Positions 43,121-53,081 of a stretch of 64,000 nucleotides of DNA are shown here, piece after piece (the stretch's first letter is position 1; every line of letters begins with the position of its first letter). The translations under genes were made by a program, and so were the position numbers. The notes below the pieces were generated by a model. The model was not told the origin of the DNA. It searched no databases and was given only the letters and a program-made list of their open reading frames with translations. The stretch lies in the NCBI GenBank assembly GCA_965228125.1, contig OZ245791.1, positions 62,001-126,000 of the forward strand, in the 5' to 3' direction. The DNA is from GWF2-38-69 sp965228125. GTDB lineage: Bacteria; Verrucomicrobiota; Lentisphaeria; Victivallales; GWF2-38-69.

Positions 43121-44868
43121 CACTAGACTCTTATAAATCTAAAAATTCCCGCCTCATATTTTTAATAGCATTTGCATTTGTTTTCCTTATCGGTGTATAT
43201 CTGCGGATAAGGTATATCAATAGAGATTTGGAATACGATGAAATATGGACACTGTTGAATTATTCCTCGCACTCATTATCCAAGATCTTTACTGACTTAG
43301 CTACTCCAAATAACCATCCTATAAATTCTTTACTAATAAAATATTTAGTGGCTGTTTTCGGTGCAGAAAGCATTGTTGTTAGGATTCCCGCTCTGATCTC
43401 AGGGATATTTCTGCTCATTGCAGTGCCCGCTTTGACTTTTAAAATATCTGAAGACAAGTTCGCCACACTTGCCTCAGCTCTCATCTGTGTTTTAAATCCT
43501 GGACTTGTTTACTATTCACAAACAGGCCGTGGGTATGAATTCCAATCTTTGCTTATCCTGTTAACCGCATTTTTTATTGTCTCGCTAGAAAAAAAATCCT
43601 TGAACCCGATTTTGGCAATAATTTTTATCTTAGCAAGCAGTATCGTTTCTATATTAACAATCCCTACTTCTGTCCTCTTTTTGTTCCCTATAATCTTATG
43701 CCATATATTCTTCTTATTCAGAAAAAACGATATAGGAGTCAGTTGCAAGCTCTTCGCTTTTCAGTTTATAAAAGACAATATCTACATAATTGCTGCATAT
43801 TCGGCACTTTTGTTCTTTTCTCTTTTCTGGTTTGGAACAAACTACGCCCAGTTCAAAGCAGGGCAGAATTTTGGAACGAGCGTAACTTCGATTAGAGAAC
43901 TGCTTACATTTAGTTATTCAACTCTATTGGCACTAGTTTCATTGCCTATTCTGACATTCTCCTTGTTTTGCTGGCTGGGCAAGAATACAAAAAGCGCTTT
44001 TCCAGCCTATCTGTTAATCCTGATCACTCCGTTTGTGGGCGCTTTAGTTACTAAACAAGGACCCATAAGAGTATATCTCCCACTAGTTCCGATGATAGCC
44101 ATTTTTGCGGCAATGGGGATATCGGGAATTATGAATTATTTTTTAAAAAAGAAAATCCTAGTCTGGGCTCAAATAATAGTTCTGGGTTGCATTGCAACTT
44201 TCCTTTTCAATAAAGTAGGACCAGAGCGTTTTAGTTGGCTTTCTCCTTATTGGCCTTCAGCGGTAAAAGCTGCTTATACTAATATGCCAGAAAATACCTA
44301 CGTTAGCCTCCCTGCTACTTCAGGATATCCGGTGATGTTCAATGCCCCAATTATATTTGAAATAGAAAGAGAGAGAACTCCAAGAGGAGAAAAATCGATA
44401 CTTGTGAACCTGATTGGCGGAAGGCCTAATTATAATAATAACGGCAGTTATTCAGCCTCATTCAATGGGATAAACCCTTTCAATGGAAATACTACCAATC
44501 AGGTATTAACTTTTAAAGCAGCTCCGATGATAATGGATCTTTCATCAAATATGGGGTGTTTCGCAGAGTTTTATGAACTAATACATATCACAGACGCTGA
44601 ACTTCCGCCAGGAAATAATAACTTTTTTGTCTCGGTTTTGACAAATGGCAAAAAAAAAATCACTTTCGGGGAGAATTTTCACGATATGATTTTATTGAAC
44701 TTCTGGCTTAGAAAGAATAAGTTTTCAAGCCCTCATATGACCTTTATTGCAAATGGAATCAGCTTGTCTAAAGAAGACTTGATGAAAGTCGAAAAAGCTA
44801 CAGACGGACAAGTAAAATTCTATACTATAACCCCCATCTCTCTGTCAACAAATACGATACACCCATAA
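43117..44868 (+). CDS. GT39-like membrane glycosyltransferase
   Basis: This 583-residue protein resembles the PMT/ArnT (GT39 or GT83) family of membrane glycosyltransferases. It has a DLEYDEIWTL motif (about residues 34-43), which carries the acidic catalytic residue of the first periplasmic loop, and many helices, then a soluble tail. It would move a sugar from a polyprenyl phosphate donor. It overlaps the Wzy-like gene at ATGA, so both act in one surface-glycan process. Confidence 0.82.
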   Translation: MTLDSYKSKNSRLIFLIAFAFVFLIGVYLRIRYINRDLEYDEIWTLLNYSSHSLSKIFTDLATPNNHPINSLLIKYLVAVFGAESIVVRIPALISGIFLLIAVPALTFKISEDKFATLASALICVLNPGLVYYSQTGRGYEFQSLLILLTAFFIVSLEKKSLNPILAIIFILASSIVSILTIPTSVLFLFPIILCHIFFLFRKNDIGVSCKLFAFQFIKDNIYIIAAYSALLFFSLFWFGTNYAQFKAGQNFGTSVTSIRELLTFSYSTLLALVSLPILTFSLFCWLGKNTKSAFPAYLLILITPFVGALVTKQGPIRVYLPLVPMIAIFAAMGISGIMNYFLKKKILVWAQIIVLGCIATFLFNKVGPERFSWLSPYWPSAVKAAYTNMPENTYVSLPATSGYPVMFNAPIIFEIERERTPRGEKSILVNLIGGRPNYNNNGSYSASFNGINPFNGNTTNQVLTFKAAPMIMDLSSNMGCFAEFYELIHITDAELPPGNNNFFVSVLTNGKKKITFGENFHDMILLNFWLRKNKFSSPHMTFIANGISLSKEDLMKVEKATDGQVKFYTITPISLSTNTIHP

Positions 44869-44932
44869 ACAAAGCAACTGTGGCAGTTTTCCATGCTGCA
44901 AAAAGTTGGATGCCATTTCGCATCATAGTTTC

Positions 44933-44960
44933 TTGACAAACTCTTCTAATTAATTATAAA
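44933..44960 (+). promoter_or_regulatory. Sigma-70 promoter of the riboswitch-pump transcript
   Basis: TTGACA (44933-44938) and TATAAA (44955-44960) are 16 bases apart. The start site would be near 44967, shortly before the cobalamin aptamer. Confidence 0.75.
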
Positions 44961-45004
44961 GATAGTTGTTATTGAGATTTTTTTCATTAATATAATAAAT
45001 ACAA

Positions 45005-45172
45005 AATAAGTTCCTTATCACAAGGATTGAAAGGGAAAACGGTTAGATTCCGTTGCGGACCCGCCGCTGTAATCGATGACGAAAGCTTAAAAAGCCACTG
45101 TTTCATAAATGAGATGGGAAGGCAAGCAAGTAGGATGAGTCGAGAGCCAGAAGACCTGCTTATTCAAAGAGT
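45005..45172 (+). promoter_or_regulatory. Cobalamin (B12) riboswitch
   Basis: The aptamer core elements occur in order: AAAGGGAAAACGGTTAG, CCCGCCGCTGTAATCG, GCCACTG, ATGGGAAGGC, and GATGAGTCGAGAGCC followed by AGAAGACCTGC. This is the standard B12-element order. It lies about 100 bases before the membrane-fusion gene of an RND pump. Adenosyl- or methylcobalamin is expected to reduce expression through the terminator that follows. Confidence 0.93.
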
Positions 45173-45220
45173 GTTTTTAGCCGAGGAAAAGTTAAAAACG
45201 CAAAAATTCCAGAAGATTAA

Positions 45221-45258
45221 AAACGCTATCTTCCCAAAAAAGGTAGCGTTTTTTTTAT
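45221..45258 (+). terminator. Riboswitch-controlled rho-independent terminator
   Basis: AAACGCTATC pairs with GGTAGCGTTT (one G-U pair), loop TTCCCAAAAAA, followed by eight T residues. A competing hairpin, GTTTTTAG...TTAAAAAC (about 45173-45199), precedes it and may be the antiterminator. Confidence 0.85.
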
Positions 45259-45274
45259 TTTAACGGAGTCAAAT

Positions 45275-46426
45275 ATGAATTGGAAAAAGGCTTTAAGAGC
45301 ATCCCTACTACTGACTGTTCTGTCAGTTTATGGTTGCACAAGGAATGAAACAACTACAACCCCTAGCCCGATAAGAGTACAGACCAAACAGGTAATTTCA
45401 AAGAATGTTCCTATTGAAATAGATTCATTCGGGACACTCTCGGCATATGAGAATGTTGATATAAAAGCTCAGGTCTCAGGACAGATAAAAAGAATATATT
45501 TCAAGGAAGGAAGCTTTATTAAAAAAGGCGAACTCCTGATCTCTATAGATGATGAAACATTTAAAGCCAACCTGCAAATCGATGAAGCCGCCATCTCTCA
45601 GGATATGGAAGATTATAAATATCAAAAATATGTACTGGAAAAAGACAAAACACTCTGCGAAAACGGCGGCCTTCCCAAGCAGGAATATATAAAAATGCTC
45701 ACGGCTTTTGCTCAGACCGAAGCAAAAATAAAATCCAATCAGGCAAGAGCCGAACTTGATAAGATAAATCTTAAATACTGTTCGATAACCTCGCCGATAG
45801 ATGGAGTCATAGGTTATATAAAAGTGGATGAAGGAAATATAATTACTGCCTCCACAGATGTCCTGGCAAACATCAAAGATATAAACCCTCTTTATGCAGA
45901 CTTCAGTGTGCCGGGAGAGGACTTATTCAGAATAAAAGATGCCTTAAAAGAAACTGGAAAAATAAAGTTAATCGTTAGTGTAAATAGCCAGAAAAATGAC
46001 AACTCCAATTACGATCTTCAATATGAAGGAACCCTTGATTTTCTTAATAATGAAGCACAGGAAAGCAGCAGCACTATTCAGCTAAGAGGAATGGTGCCAA
46101 ATCCGAAAATGGAACTGCTCCCTGGCCTTTTCGTTAATATAAAGCTCATAGTCGGAGAATTTAAAAACGCCCTGCTCGTCCCTGAAGAAGGATTGCTTCT
46201 TGATAACGACAAACACTACTTCTTTGTCGTAACCAAAGAAGGCAAAGCTAAAAAAGTGTTGGTTGATGTCATCGGTTCTTATGACGGATGCTACATCACG
46301 CTTAATGATGATTCTGTTAAACCCGGAGATCAGGTAATAGTAACAGGGCTGCTGAATATATTGCCTGATGATAGTGTGTTAATAGAAAATGACACTAAGA
46401 CAACCCCCTTAGAAAATATCAAATAA
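45275..46426 (+). CDS. RND-pump membrane fusion lipoprotein
   Basis: This 383-residue protein is a periplasmic adaptor. A lipoprotein signal ends at SVYGC (Cys21). It has the barrel-sandwich hybrid halves (VDIKAQVSGQIKRIYFKEGSFIKKGELL and ITSPIDGVIGYIKVDEGNII) around a short helical hairpin, then a beta-barrel domain. It should link the RND pump to an outer-membrane channel. The gene follows a B12 riboswitch terminator. Confidence 0.93.
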   Translation: MNWKKALRASLLLTVLSVYGCTRNETTTTPSPIRVQTKQVISKNVPIEIDSFGTLSAYENVDIKAQVSGQIKRIYFKEGSFIKKGELLISIDDETFKANLQIDEAAISQDMEDYKYQKYVLEKDKTLCENGGLPKQEYIKMLTAFAQTEAKIKSNQARAELDKINLKYCSITSPIDGVIGYIKVDEGNIITASTDVLANIKDINPLYADFSVPGEDLFRIKDALKETGKIKLIVSVNSQKNDNSNYDLQYEGTLDFLNNEAQESSSTIQLRGMVPNPKMELLPGLFVNIKLIVGEFKNALLVPEEGLLLDNDKHYFFVVTKEGKAKKVLVDVIGSYDGCYITLNDDSVKPGDQVIVTGLLNILPDDSVLIENDTKTTPLENIK

Positions 46427-46438
46427 GGAAAAGAACTA

Positions 46439-49400
46439 ATGAATCTCTCAAGTTATTTCATTAAAAAACCAATAGGCATCACTCTCATAGTTCTTTCTAT
46501 TTGTGCTGTTGGGATCTTTTCATATTTTAAATTAGCAGTATCTGATTTACCTACTGTCGATTACCCTGTCGTTACCGTTACGGCTTTCTATCCGGGAGCC
46601 AATCCACAGACTATGGCAGATGCTATAGCCACGCCTCTTGAACAACAGCTTATACGTACTCAGGGATTAAAAAACATTATTTCGGTTTCGACTGACAGCT
46701 TCACTAAAATAATACTTACTTTTGACCTCAACTGTGAACTAAACACAGTTATTCCAGACATCCAGACAGCTATCTCTTATGCCAAAGGGTATATGCCAAA
46801 GCTGCCTGATGATCCCAGCTTTACCAAAACAAACCCTTCAGAAAAACCAATCATGTTTCTGATAGCTGATTCCGAAACCATTCCGCATGATGAACTCTTT
46901 CAATTGACAGATAAAAAAATATCTCAGCCAATCAGTATGACAGAAGGAATATCAACAGTAACGATTTGGAGCGTTTCCTCAGCAATAAGGATTTATCTAG
47001 ACCCTCATAAGCTGGCCGAATATGGGATAACACTGGCAGAAGTCACCAGTGCTTTATACAGCTCAAGTTCTCTCTCATCTGGCGGTTACCTGAGCGACAA
47101 TTATCGTACATACTCCATCCTCCCTGACGGGCAACTTACGACCCCGGAAGGCTACAACAATCTTATTCTAAAATACAAAGACAACGAGCCGATAAGAATA
47201 TCTGATGTAGGGCATGCTGCATTTACTGCTCAACAGACAAACTACATGTTGAAATACAGTAACAATATCATAGGTAAAAACCTTGTTAACCCGGTGATGC
47301 TATCAATTTCGCGAAAAGACGGCAGTAATACAGTCACTCTCATTGAAGCAATTAAGAAAATGACAAGGAAACTGAAATCTGAACTGCCAAGATCATTCGA
47401 CTTGTCCGTCATGTATGACAGGTCTATTGCGATAATCAGTTCTATCAATGAAATGAAAATGACATTGATATTTGTCATCATTCTGGTCATTCTTGTAATT
47501 TATTTTTTTATAGGAAAAGCCACCGCCACAATTATCCCTGCAATAATAATACCTGTTTCACTGCTTGGTACTTTCATTATAATGTACATTTCAGGCTACA
47601 GCATCGACAATTTGTCTCTATTGTCCCTTACTCTGGCAGTAGGATTTATTGTAGATGACTCGATAGTCGTGCTGGAAAACACTTCGAGGCACATAGACAA
47701 CGGATTATTGCCCGACAAGGCATCGTTGCGCAGTTCCATGGAAATAACGCCATCTATAATATCAATGACCAGTGCCCTTGTCATTGTATTTCTTCCGATA
47801 TTATTCATGAGCGGAGTAACAGGCGAAATATTTAGAGAATTTGCCGTTGTTGCTATAGTGATGATTCTTATATCGGGAATTCTCTCACTTACACTCACGC
47901 CTATGATGTGTGCTAATATATTAACTCCTAGAGAAAAAGCACGGAAAAGCCGCACCCAGAAGATTGTAAGTATCCTGCTTAAAAAGGTAATAAAAAAGTA
48001 TGCTTATTTCCTCATGCTGTTCCTGAAAAAACCCTCATTTTCTATCATCCTGTGGTTCCTGTGCATCGGATGTTCGCTATTGTTCTATTTTCTGGTTCCC
48101 AAGAATTTCCTTCCTAATGGAGACAGCGGAGCCATTTTCGGTTCAATTCAGGTTCCCATAGGAGTGTCTTCGGAAAAAGCTCAAGAGTTTCAAAATGCCA
48201 TTGATGATATCCTGAAAAAAGATAAGAATGTCGCAAAGTTTTTCACAATTACAGGCATTTATGCCGGAGCTGATCAATCTTCAGGACTAATGACAATAAT
48301 TCTTAAGAACAAAAGTGAAAGAGAAAGCATGGATCAGGTTTTGACAGAACTAAGGGATAAATTTGCAAACATGCCTTTCAACCTTGGTAATGTTTACCTT
48401 AATTCTGTACCTGTTATGGATTTAAATGTAGGTGGAGAGACGACTGCAGATGGCGCGCAATATTCATACCTGATCACCGGACTGGACAGGGATAAGGTGT
48501 TCAAGTACGGCCAGCTCTTTGAAAGGGAATTAAGAAAGAATACGAACTTTAAGGACGTCCAAAGCGATATAAAACTGAATTTGCCCCAGCTTGATATAAA
48601 GATAAACAGAGACAAAGCATCAAGCCTGGGCATCAGTGTAACAGATATTGAGAATGCTCTTCTCAATGCCTACTCCCAGGGAAGAGTTGCCCAATATATA
48701 AAAAACTCCAGCTTCTATGATGTCATAATAGAACTCGCAAAAAAATACACTCAAAATCCAGAAAACCTTTCCTCTCTATATTTAAAATCGTCTATATCAG
48801 GGGCGATGGTTCCTCTTAACGCCGTCGTAGCAATCAGCCAGAGTTCAGGTCCTCAATCAGTTACGCATTATCAACAGTTGTCGGCTGCAACTATTTCGTT
48901 TAATCTTGCTAATGGCCTTCCGCTAAGTACTGCTGTTGAAGAGCTTGAAAATACAGCTCTTAAAGTATTGCCTACAGATGTCACAGGAGAATTGCAAGGA
49001 AATGCAAAACAGTTTGTAAGCTCTATTCACAATCTGGCCGTTTTAATAATTATCGCAATCTTTCTCATGTATGTAGTCCTTGGCCTTCTGTATGAAAGCT
49101 ATGTCTACCCGGTTGTTGTATTAACTACAATTCCCATAGCCGCTGCTGGAGCTATCGGGTCACTGCTTCTTTTTAAATCAGAGCTCTCTTTATTTGCCTA
49201 TGTCGGGCTATTTCTGCTTCTCGGCATAATTGTCAAAAACGGAATTATGATGGTTGACCTTGCGCTCCAGAAAATAGCTCTCGAAAATAAAACAGCTTCG
49301 GAGGCTATCTACAGCGCATGCCTTATAAGGTTCAGGCCAATATTGATGACAGGGCTTACATCTATATTCGGGGGAATCCCCCTGGCTATCGGACTGGGAA

Positions 49401-49567
49401 TTGACACCACTCTCAGGAGACCTCTTGGACTTGTAATAATAGGCGGCCTTATCATAGCCCAGATATTAACTCTTTTTGTCACTCCCGGGATATTCATTTA
49501 CGCCCATAAAATCCAAACAAATATCCTGAATAAATACAGGCTCACTAAATCTTCGAGACTACAATAA
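46439..49567 (+). CDS. RND efflux transporter, HAE1 type
   Basis: This 1042-residue inner-membrane pump has the RND duplicated layout, with N-terminal MNLSSYFIKKPIGITLIVLS and two large periplasmic loops. Transmembrane helix 4 carries LAVGFIVDDSIVVLEN, whose Asp pair is typical of HAE1 drug/lipid pumps rather than of metal-type CzcA. The gene is coupled to its adaptor, 12 bases downstream. No outer-membrane factor gene is nearby. The substrate is unknown; the riboswitch links it to cobalamin state. Confidence 0.95.
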   Translation: MNLSSYFIKKPIGITLIVLSICAVGIFSYFKLAVSDLPTVDYPVVTVTAFYPGANPQTMADAIATPLEQQLIRTQGLKNIISVSTDSFTKIILTFDLNCELNTVIPDIQTAISYAKGYMPKLPDDPSFTKTNPSEKPIMFLIADSETIPHDELFQLTDKKISQPISMTEGISTVTIWSVSSAIRIYLDPHKLAEYGITLAEVTSALYSSSSLSSGGYLSDNYRTYSILPDGQLTTPEGYNNLILKYKDNEPIRISDVGHAAFTAQQTNYMLKYSNNIIGKNLVNPVMLSISRKDGSNTVTLIEAIKKMTRKLKSELPRSFDLSVMYDRSIAIISSINEMKMTLIFVIILVILVIYFFIGKATATIIPAIIIPVSLLGTFIIMYISGYSIDNLSLLSLTLAVGFIVDDSIVVLENTSRHIDNGLLPDKASLRSSMEITPSIISMTSALVIVFLPILFMSGVTGEIFREFAVVAIVMILISGILSLTLTPMMCANILTPREKARKSRTQKIVSILLKKVIKKYAYFLMLFLKKPSFSIILWFLCIGCSLLFYFLVPKNFLPNGDSGAIFGSIQVPIGVSSEKAQEFQNAIDDILKKDKNVAKFFTITGIYAGADQSSGLMTIILKNKSERESMDQVLTELRDKFANMPFNLGNVYLNSVPVMDLNVGGETTADGAQYSYLITGLDRDKVFKYGQLFERELRKNTNFKDVQSDIKLNLPQLDIKINRDKASSLGISVTDIENALLNAYSQGRVAQYIKNSSFYDVIIELAKKYTQNPENLSSLYLKSSISGAMVPLNAVVAISQSSGPQSVTHYQQLSAATISFNLANGLPLSTAVEELENTALKVLPTDVTGELQGNAKQFVSSIHNLAVLIIIAIFLMYVVLGLLYESYVYPVVVLTTIPIAAAGAIGSLLLFKSELSLFAYVGLFLLLGIIVKNGIMMVDLALQKIALENKTASEAIYSACLIRFRPILMTGLTSIFGGIPLAIGLGIDTTLRRPLGLVIIGGLIIAQILTLFVTPGIFIYAHKIQTNILNKYRLTKSSRLQ

Positions 49568-49677
49568 TCAATAGCCCGAAATATCAATTGAGTCCGTACT
49601 AATTCTTCATTTACTAAATTATTTTTATCAAAAAAAGCTCTAATTGATATTGATATAGTGTTATTATGAATTATTTT

Positions 49678-49697
49678 GTAAGTAAATATTTACTAAC
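49678..49697. promoter_or_regulatory. TetR-type palindromic operator
   Basis: AGTAAATATTTACT (49681-49694) is a perfect 14-base palindrome 15 bases before the tetR start. Its symmetry and place suggest autoregulation by the TetR protein. Confidence 0.7.
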
Positions 49698-49708
49698 TTG
49701 GGAAAAAT

Positions 49709-50287
49709 ATGATTACAGAAAAACAAAAAGAGATACTTACAGCGAGCATAAAACTCGCCTCCAGAAAGGGCATTCAGTCTCTGACTATAAAAAATATATC
49801 TTCTGAAATAGGAGTTACAGAAGCAGCATTGTATAGGCATTTTAAGTCAAAACGCGACATTTTGCTTGGGATTATAGAGCTTTTCAGTACATCTTCCAAG
49901 AATGATTTTGAATCTTCTATCTCTTCCGAAGCATCAAGTATTAAGAGTTTAAAAGGCCTGATTTTTAGAAGAATAGAAGCATTTGAAAGGTTTCCCGAAA
50001 TAGCCTATATAATGCTTTCAATCGATATATTTATGCAAGATGACAATCTCAGGCTTGCCGCTATTGGTTCTATTCACAAACACAAAGATTATGTCATAAA
50101 GCTAATATCTGAAGGACAGGCTAGTGGCGAAATAAAGCAAAACCTTGAACCTAAGGAACTCTTTAGGATAATAATAGGCTCTTTCAGGCTTCTATTGACT
50201 CAATGGTTTTTGAATAAATATTCTTTCCATTTGAAAGCAGAATTCGAATCACTTTGGAATACAATAAACTCGCTTATAAAAGCTTAA
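49709..50287 (+). CDS. TetR-family regulator
   Basis: This 192-residue repressor has the TetR N-terminal helix-turn-helix (TIKNISSEIGVTEAALYRHFKSKRDILLGI, about residues 24-53), then a helical ligand-binding domain. A perfect palindrome lies upstream. The ferredoxin-cupin-hcp genes follow after 20 bases in the same direction, so it is probably cotranscribed with them. It could also regulate the RND pump upstream. Confidence 0.92.
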   Translation: MITEKQKEILTASIKLASRKGIQSLTIKNISSEIGVTEAALYRHFKSKRDILLGIIELFSTSSKNDFESSISSEASSIKSLKGLIFRRIEAFERFPEIAYIMLSIDIFMQDDNLRLAAIGSIHKHKDYVIKLISEGQASGEIKQNLEPKELFRIIIGSFRLLLTQWFLNKYSFHLKAEFESLWNTINSLIKA

Positions 50288-50307
50288 ATGCTTTGGAAGG
50301 AGATAAC

Positions 50308-51024
50308 ATGAAACGTAAAATAATTGAAATTGATCATGATAAATGCAACGGTTGCGGACAGTGCGCCAACGCATGCCATGAAGGAGCAATCCAAATGGTC
50401 AATGGAAAAGCTAAACTCATAAGTGATATCTACTGCGATGGACTGGGAACTTGTATTGGAGAATGCCCTGTTGATGCGATAAAAATTATTGAAAGAGAAG
50501 CAGACGAGTTTTGCGAAAAAGCCGTTAAGGCAAAAAAAGCTAAGAACGAAACCGAAAAGCGCTATTCTCCTGCTCACACTTGCCATGGAATGGCTATAAC
50601 AACTTTCCCCAAATCCAATGAACTAAAGAACGAATTTTCACCTCTTTCAGCAGATACCCCTTCGGAATTGGAGCAGTGGCCTATTCAATTGAGGCTAGTC
50701 CCTGTTAATGCTACATTTTGGGAAAATTCATCAGTTTTGATAGCCGCAGATTGTTCAGCCTTTAGCATGGGATCATTTCATAGAAAGCTTCTTAAAGGGA
50801 AAAAACTCATTATTGCCTGCCCTAAACTAGATGACACAGAAGGGTATGTTGAAAAAATTTCAGCAATAATAAGCAAGAACAAAATTAAAGATCTAACTGT
50901 AGTTTATATGGAGGTGCCGTGCTGCAGAGGATTGGCAGCTATGGTTACAGAGGCTCTTGAACAATCAGGGAAAGACATCCCTTTGAATTTAGTTAAATTA
51001 AAAATAAACGGAAATATTTTATAA
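50308..51024 (+). CDS. 4Fe-4S ferredoxin-type protein of the hcp operon
   Basis: This protein of about 238 residues has two ferredoxin motifs, CNGCGQCANACHEGAI and CDGLGTCIGECPVDAI, then a C-terminal domain with cysteines (PCCRG, ACPKLDD) found with Hcp operons. I chose the ATG at 50308, which has GGAAGGAG and fits the ferredoxin N-terminus. It probably passes electrons to Hcp. Confidence 0.9.
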   Translation: MKRKIIEIDHDKCNGCGQCANACHEGAIQMVNGKAKLISDIYCDGLGTCIGECPVDAIKIIEREADEFCEKAVKAKKAKNETEKRYSPAHTCHGMAITTFPKSNELKNEFSPLSADTPSELEQWPIQLRLVPVNATFWENSSVLIAADCSAFSMGSFHRKLLKGKKLIIACPKLDDTEGYVEKISAIISKNKIKDLTVVYMEVPCCRGLAAMVTEALEQSGKDIPLNLVKLKINGNIL

Positions 51025-51037
51025 TTAAGGATATGCT

Positions 51038-51373
51038 ATGAATAATCCAGAAAACAAGCTAACAGCAAAGATCTTCAAGTATGAAGACCTCCTGAGCTAT
51101 CAGGAAGATACTATCGCAAGCAGAACCATAATCGACAAGAAGGCAGGAACCGTAACAGTTTTTGCATTTGATGCAGGGCAACGGCTCAGCACTCATTCTG
51201 CGCCGTTTGACGCTCTTGTTCAGGTAATCACCGGCAGAACGCTTATAACTATCGAGGACAAAGAATTTGAACTCAATGCAGGCGAACAGATTGTCATGCC
51301 GGCCAATAAACCTCATGCTGTCGCCGCCCCGGAAAAGTTCAAAATGGTTTTGATCATGATTAAATCTAATTAA
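51038..51373 (+). CDS. Small cupin-domain protein
   Basis: This 111-residue single-domain cupin has the motif-1 like segment G(QR)LSTHSAPFDALVQVITG and motif-2 like GEQIVMPANKPHAV, with His residues for a metal site. Many such cupins lie in hcp operons of anaerobes. Its reaction is unknown. Confidence 0.88.
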   Translation: MNNPENKLTAKIFKYEDLLSYQEDTIASRTIIDKKAGTVTVFAFDAGQRLSTHSAPFDALVQVITGRTLITIEDKEFELNAGEQIVMPANKPHAVAAPEKFKMVLIMIKSN

Positions 51374-51398
51374 CCCCAAAAAACATAAGGAGGAAGTT

Positions 51399-53021
51399 AT
51401 GTTTTGTTACCAATGTCAGGAAACAGCAGGAAACAAAGGCTGCAAATTCGCCAAGGGCGTATGCGGAAAACCAGCTGAGACAGCAGAACTCATGGATACA
51501 CTCGTGTTCGTACTCAAAGGAATCTCTCTTACTCTTGAAAAGAGAGGAAACAACAAGATAGACAAAGAGATAGGCCGTTTCATAACGAAGGCTCTCTTCA
51601 TGACTATCACCAATGCAAATTTCTCCACTCAGGCCATAATGGATGAAATTGAAGATGCCTTTGAAGTCAGGGACAGCTTGATAAAAAAATACGGAACATG
51701 CGGATGTGGATGTGACTCTGTAATTTGGAGAGGAAAAACTCAGGCCGAAATTATAGAGAAAGCTAAATCAGTCGGTGTTCTATCAACAGAAAATGAAGAC
51801 GTACGTTCATTAAGAGAACTGCTTATATACGGCATAAAGGGAATTTCAGCATATGCAAAACATGCTGCAGTACTCGGTTATGATGACGATTCTATTTATG
51901 AATTCATAGTCAAAGGCCTGGCATCCACGACAAAAAATCTTTCCGTCGATGAAATGGTGGCTCTTGTATTGGAATGCGGCAAAGTTGCCGTTACGACAAT
52001 GGCTCTTCTTGATAACGCAAATACAACCACTTACGGAAATCCTGAAATCACAAAGGTTAATATCGGAGTGAGAAACAATCCTGGAATACTTATTTCAGGA
52101 CATGACCTGAAGGACATGGAAGAACTCATGAAGCAAACAGAAGGGACAGGAATAGATGTTTACACTCACTGTGAAATGCTCCCTGCCAATTACTACCCCT
52201 CCTTCAAGAAATACAAACACCTTGCAGGAAATTACGGTGGTTCATGGTGGCATCAGGATAAAGAGTTCGAATCATTCAACGGCCCTATCCTAATGACTAC
52301 CAACTGCATAGTACCGGTTAATGATTCTTATAAAAACAGAATTTTCACAACAGGAGCCGCAGGGTATCCTGAAGTAAAACACATTGCAGACAGGACTGAA
52401 GGCGGACATAAGGATTTCTCTGAAATCATTACACTAGCCAAGACCTGCCCTGCTCCAACAGAGTTGGAAAAAGGTGAAATCATAGGCGGTTTCGCTCACA
52501 ATCAGGTCATAGCTCTTGCAGATAAAGTAGTTGCAGCCGTAAAATCAGGAGCCATTAAGAAATTCGTAGTTATGGCTGGATGCGATGGAAGGCATGCTTC
52601 AAGAAGCTATTTTACACAAGTAGCAGAACAGCTTCCAAAAGACACCATAATCCTCACAGCAGGATGCGCAAAATACAGGTACAATAAACTTAATCTCGGT
52701 GACATCGGCGGAATTCCAAGAGTCCTTGATGCCGGACAATGCAATGACTCTTATTCCTTAGCTGTAATTGCGCTAAAACTTCAAGAAGTTTTCGGACTTA
52801 AGAGCCTTAATGAGCTGCCTTTGGCCTTCGATATTGCCTGGTATGAACAAAAAGCAGTAGCTGTATTGCTCGCTCTGCTGCACCTGGGAGTAAAAGGAAT
52901 CAGACTTGGACCCACAATCCCTGCTTTCCTTTCTCCTAATGTGGTCAATGTTCTGGTTAAAAACTTCGATATAAAACCCATCACAGATGCAAAAAGCGAT
53001 GTAAAAGCAATCGTTGAATAA
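51399..53021 (+). CDS. hcp: Hybrid-cluster protein (hydroxylamine reductase)
   Basis: This 540-residue protein has the Hcp pattern. The N-terminal cluster is CYQCQETAGNKGCKFAKGVCG. The hybrid-cluster ligands lie in THCEMLPANYY, the NCIVP region, a GCDGRHASRSYF stretch and AGCAKYRYNKL. Hcp reduces nitric oxide to nitrous oxide and may reduce hydroxylamine. It is last in the tetR-ferredoxin-cupin operon and has its own AAGGAGG ribosome site. Confidence 0.97.
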   Translation: MFCYQCQETAGNKGCKFAKGVCGKPAETAELMDTLVFVLKGISLTLEKRGNNKIDKEIGRFITKALFMTITNANFSTQAIMDEIEDAFEVRDSLIKKYGTCGCGCDSVIWRGKTQAEIIEKAKSVGVLSTENEDVRSLRELLIYGIKGISAYAKHAAVLGYDDDSIYEFIVKGLASTTKNLSVDEMVALVLECGKVAVTTMALLDNANTTTYGNPEITKVNIGVRNNPGILISGHDLKDMEELMKQTEGTGIDVYTHCEMLPANYYPSFKKYKHLAGNYGGSWWHQDKEFESFNGPILMTTNCIVPVNDSYKNRIFTTGAAGYPEVKHIADRTEGGHKDFSEIITLAKTCPAPTELEKGEIIGGFAHNQVIALADKVVAAVKSGAIKKFVVMAGCDGRHASRSYFTQVAEQLPKDTIILTAGCAKYRYNKLNLGDIGGIPRVLDAGQCNDSYSLAVIALKLQEVFGLKSLNELPLAFDIAWYEQKAVAVLLALLHLGVKGIRLGPTIPAFLSPNVVNVLVKNFDIKPITDAKSDVKAIVE

Positions 53022-53046
53022 GAGAAACAACACCTCTTTAATAATG

Positions 53047-53081
53047 AAGGCCCTGTCATTCATGCAGGGCTTTTTTTTGTG
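53047..53081 (+). terminator. Rho-independent terminator after hcp
   Basis: GCCCTG-tcattcat-CAGGGC-type hairpin (GGCCCTG with CAGGGC) is followed by eight T residues. It ends the hcp transcript. Confidence 0.85.

Noticed and set aside
45027..45263. 78-codon ORF before the RND genes
   Set aside because: It lies in the cobalamin riboswitch and terminator, which explain the sequence better.
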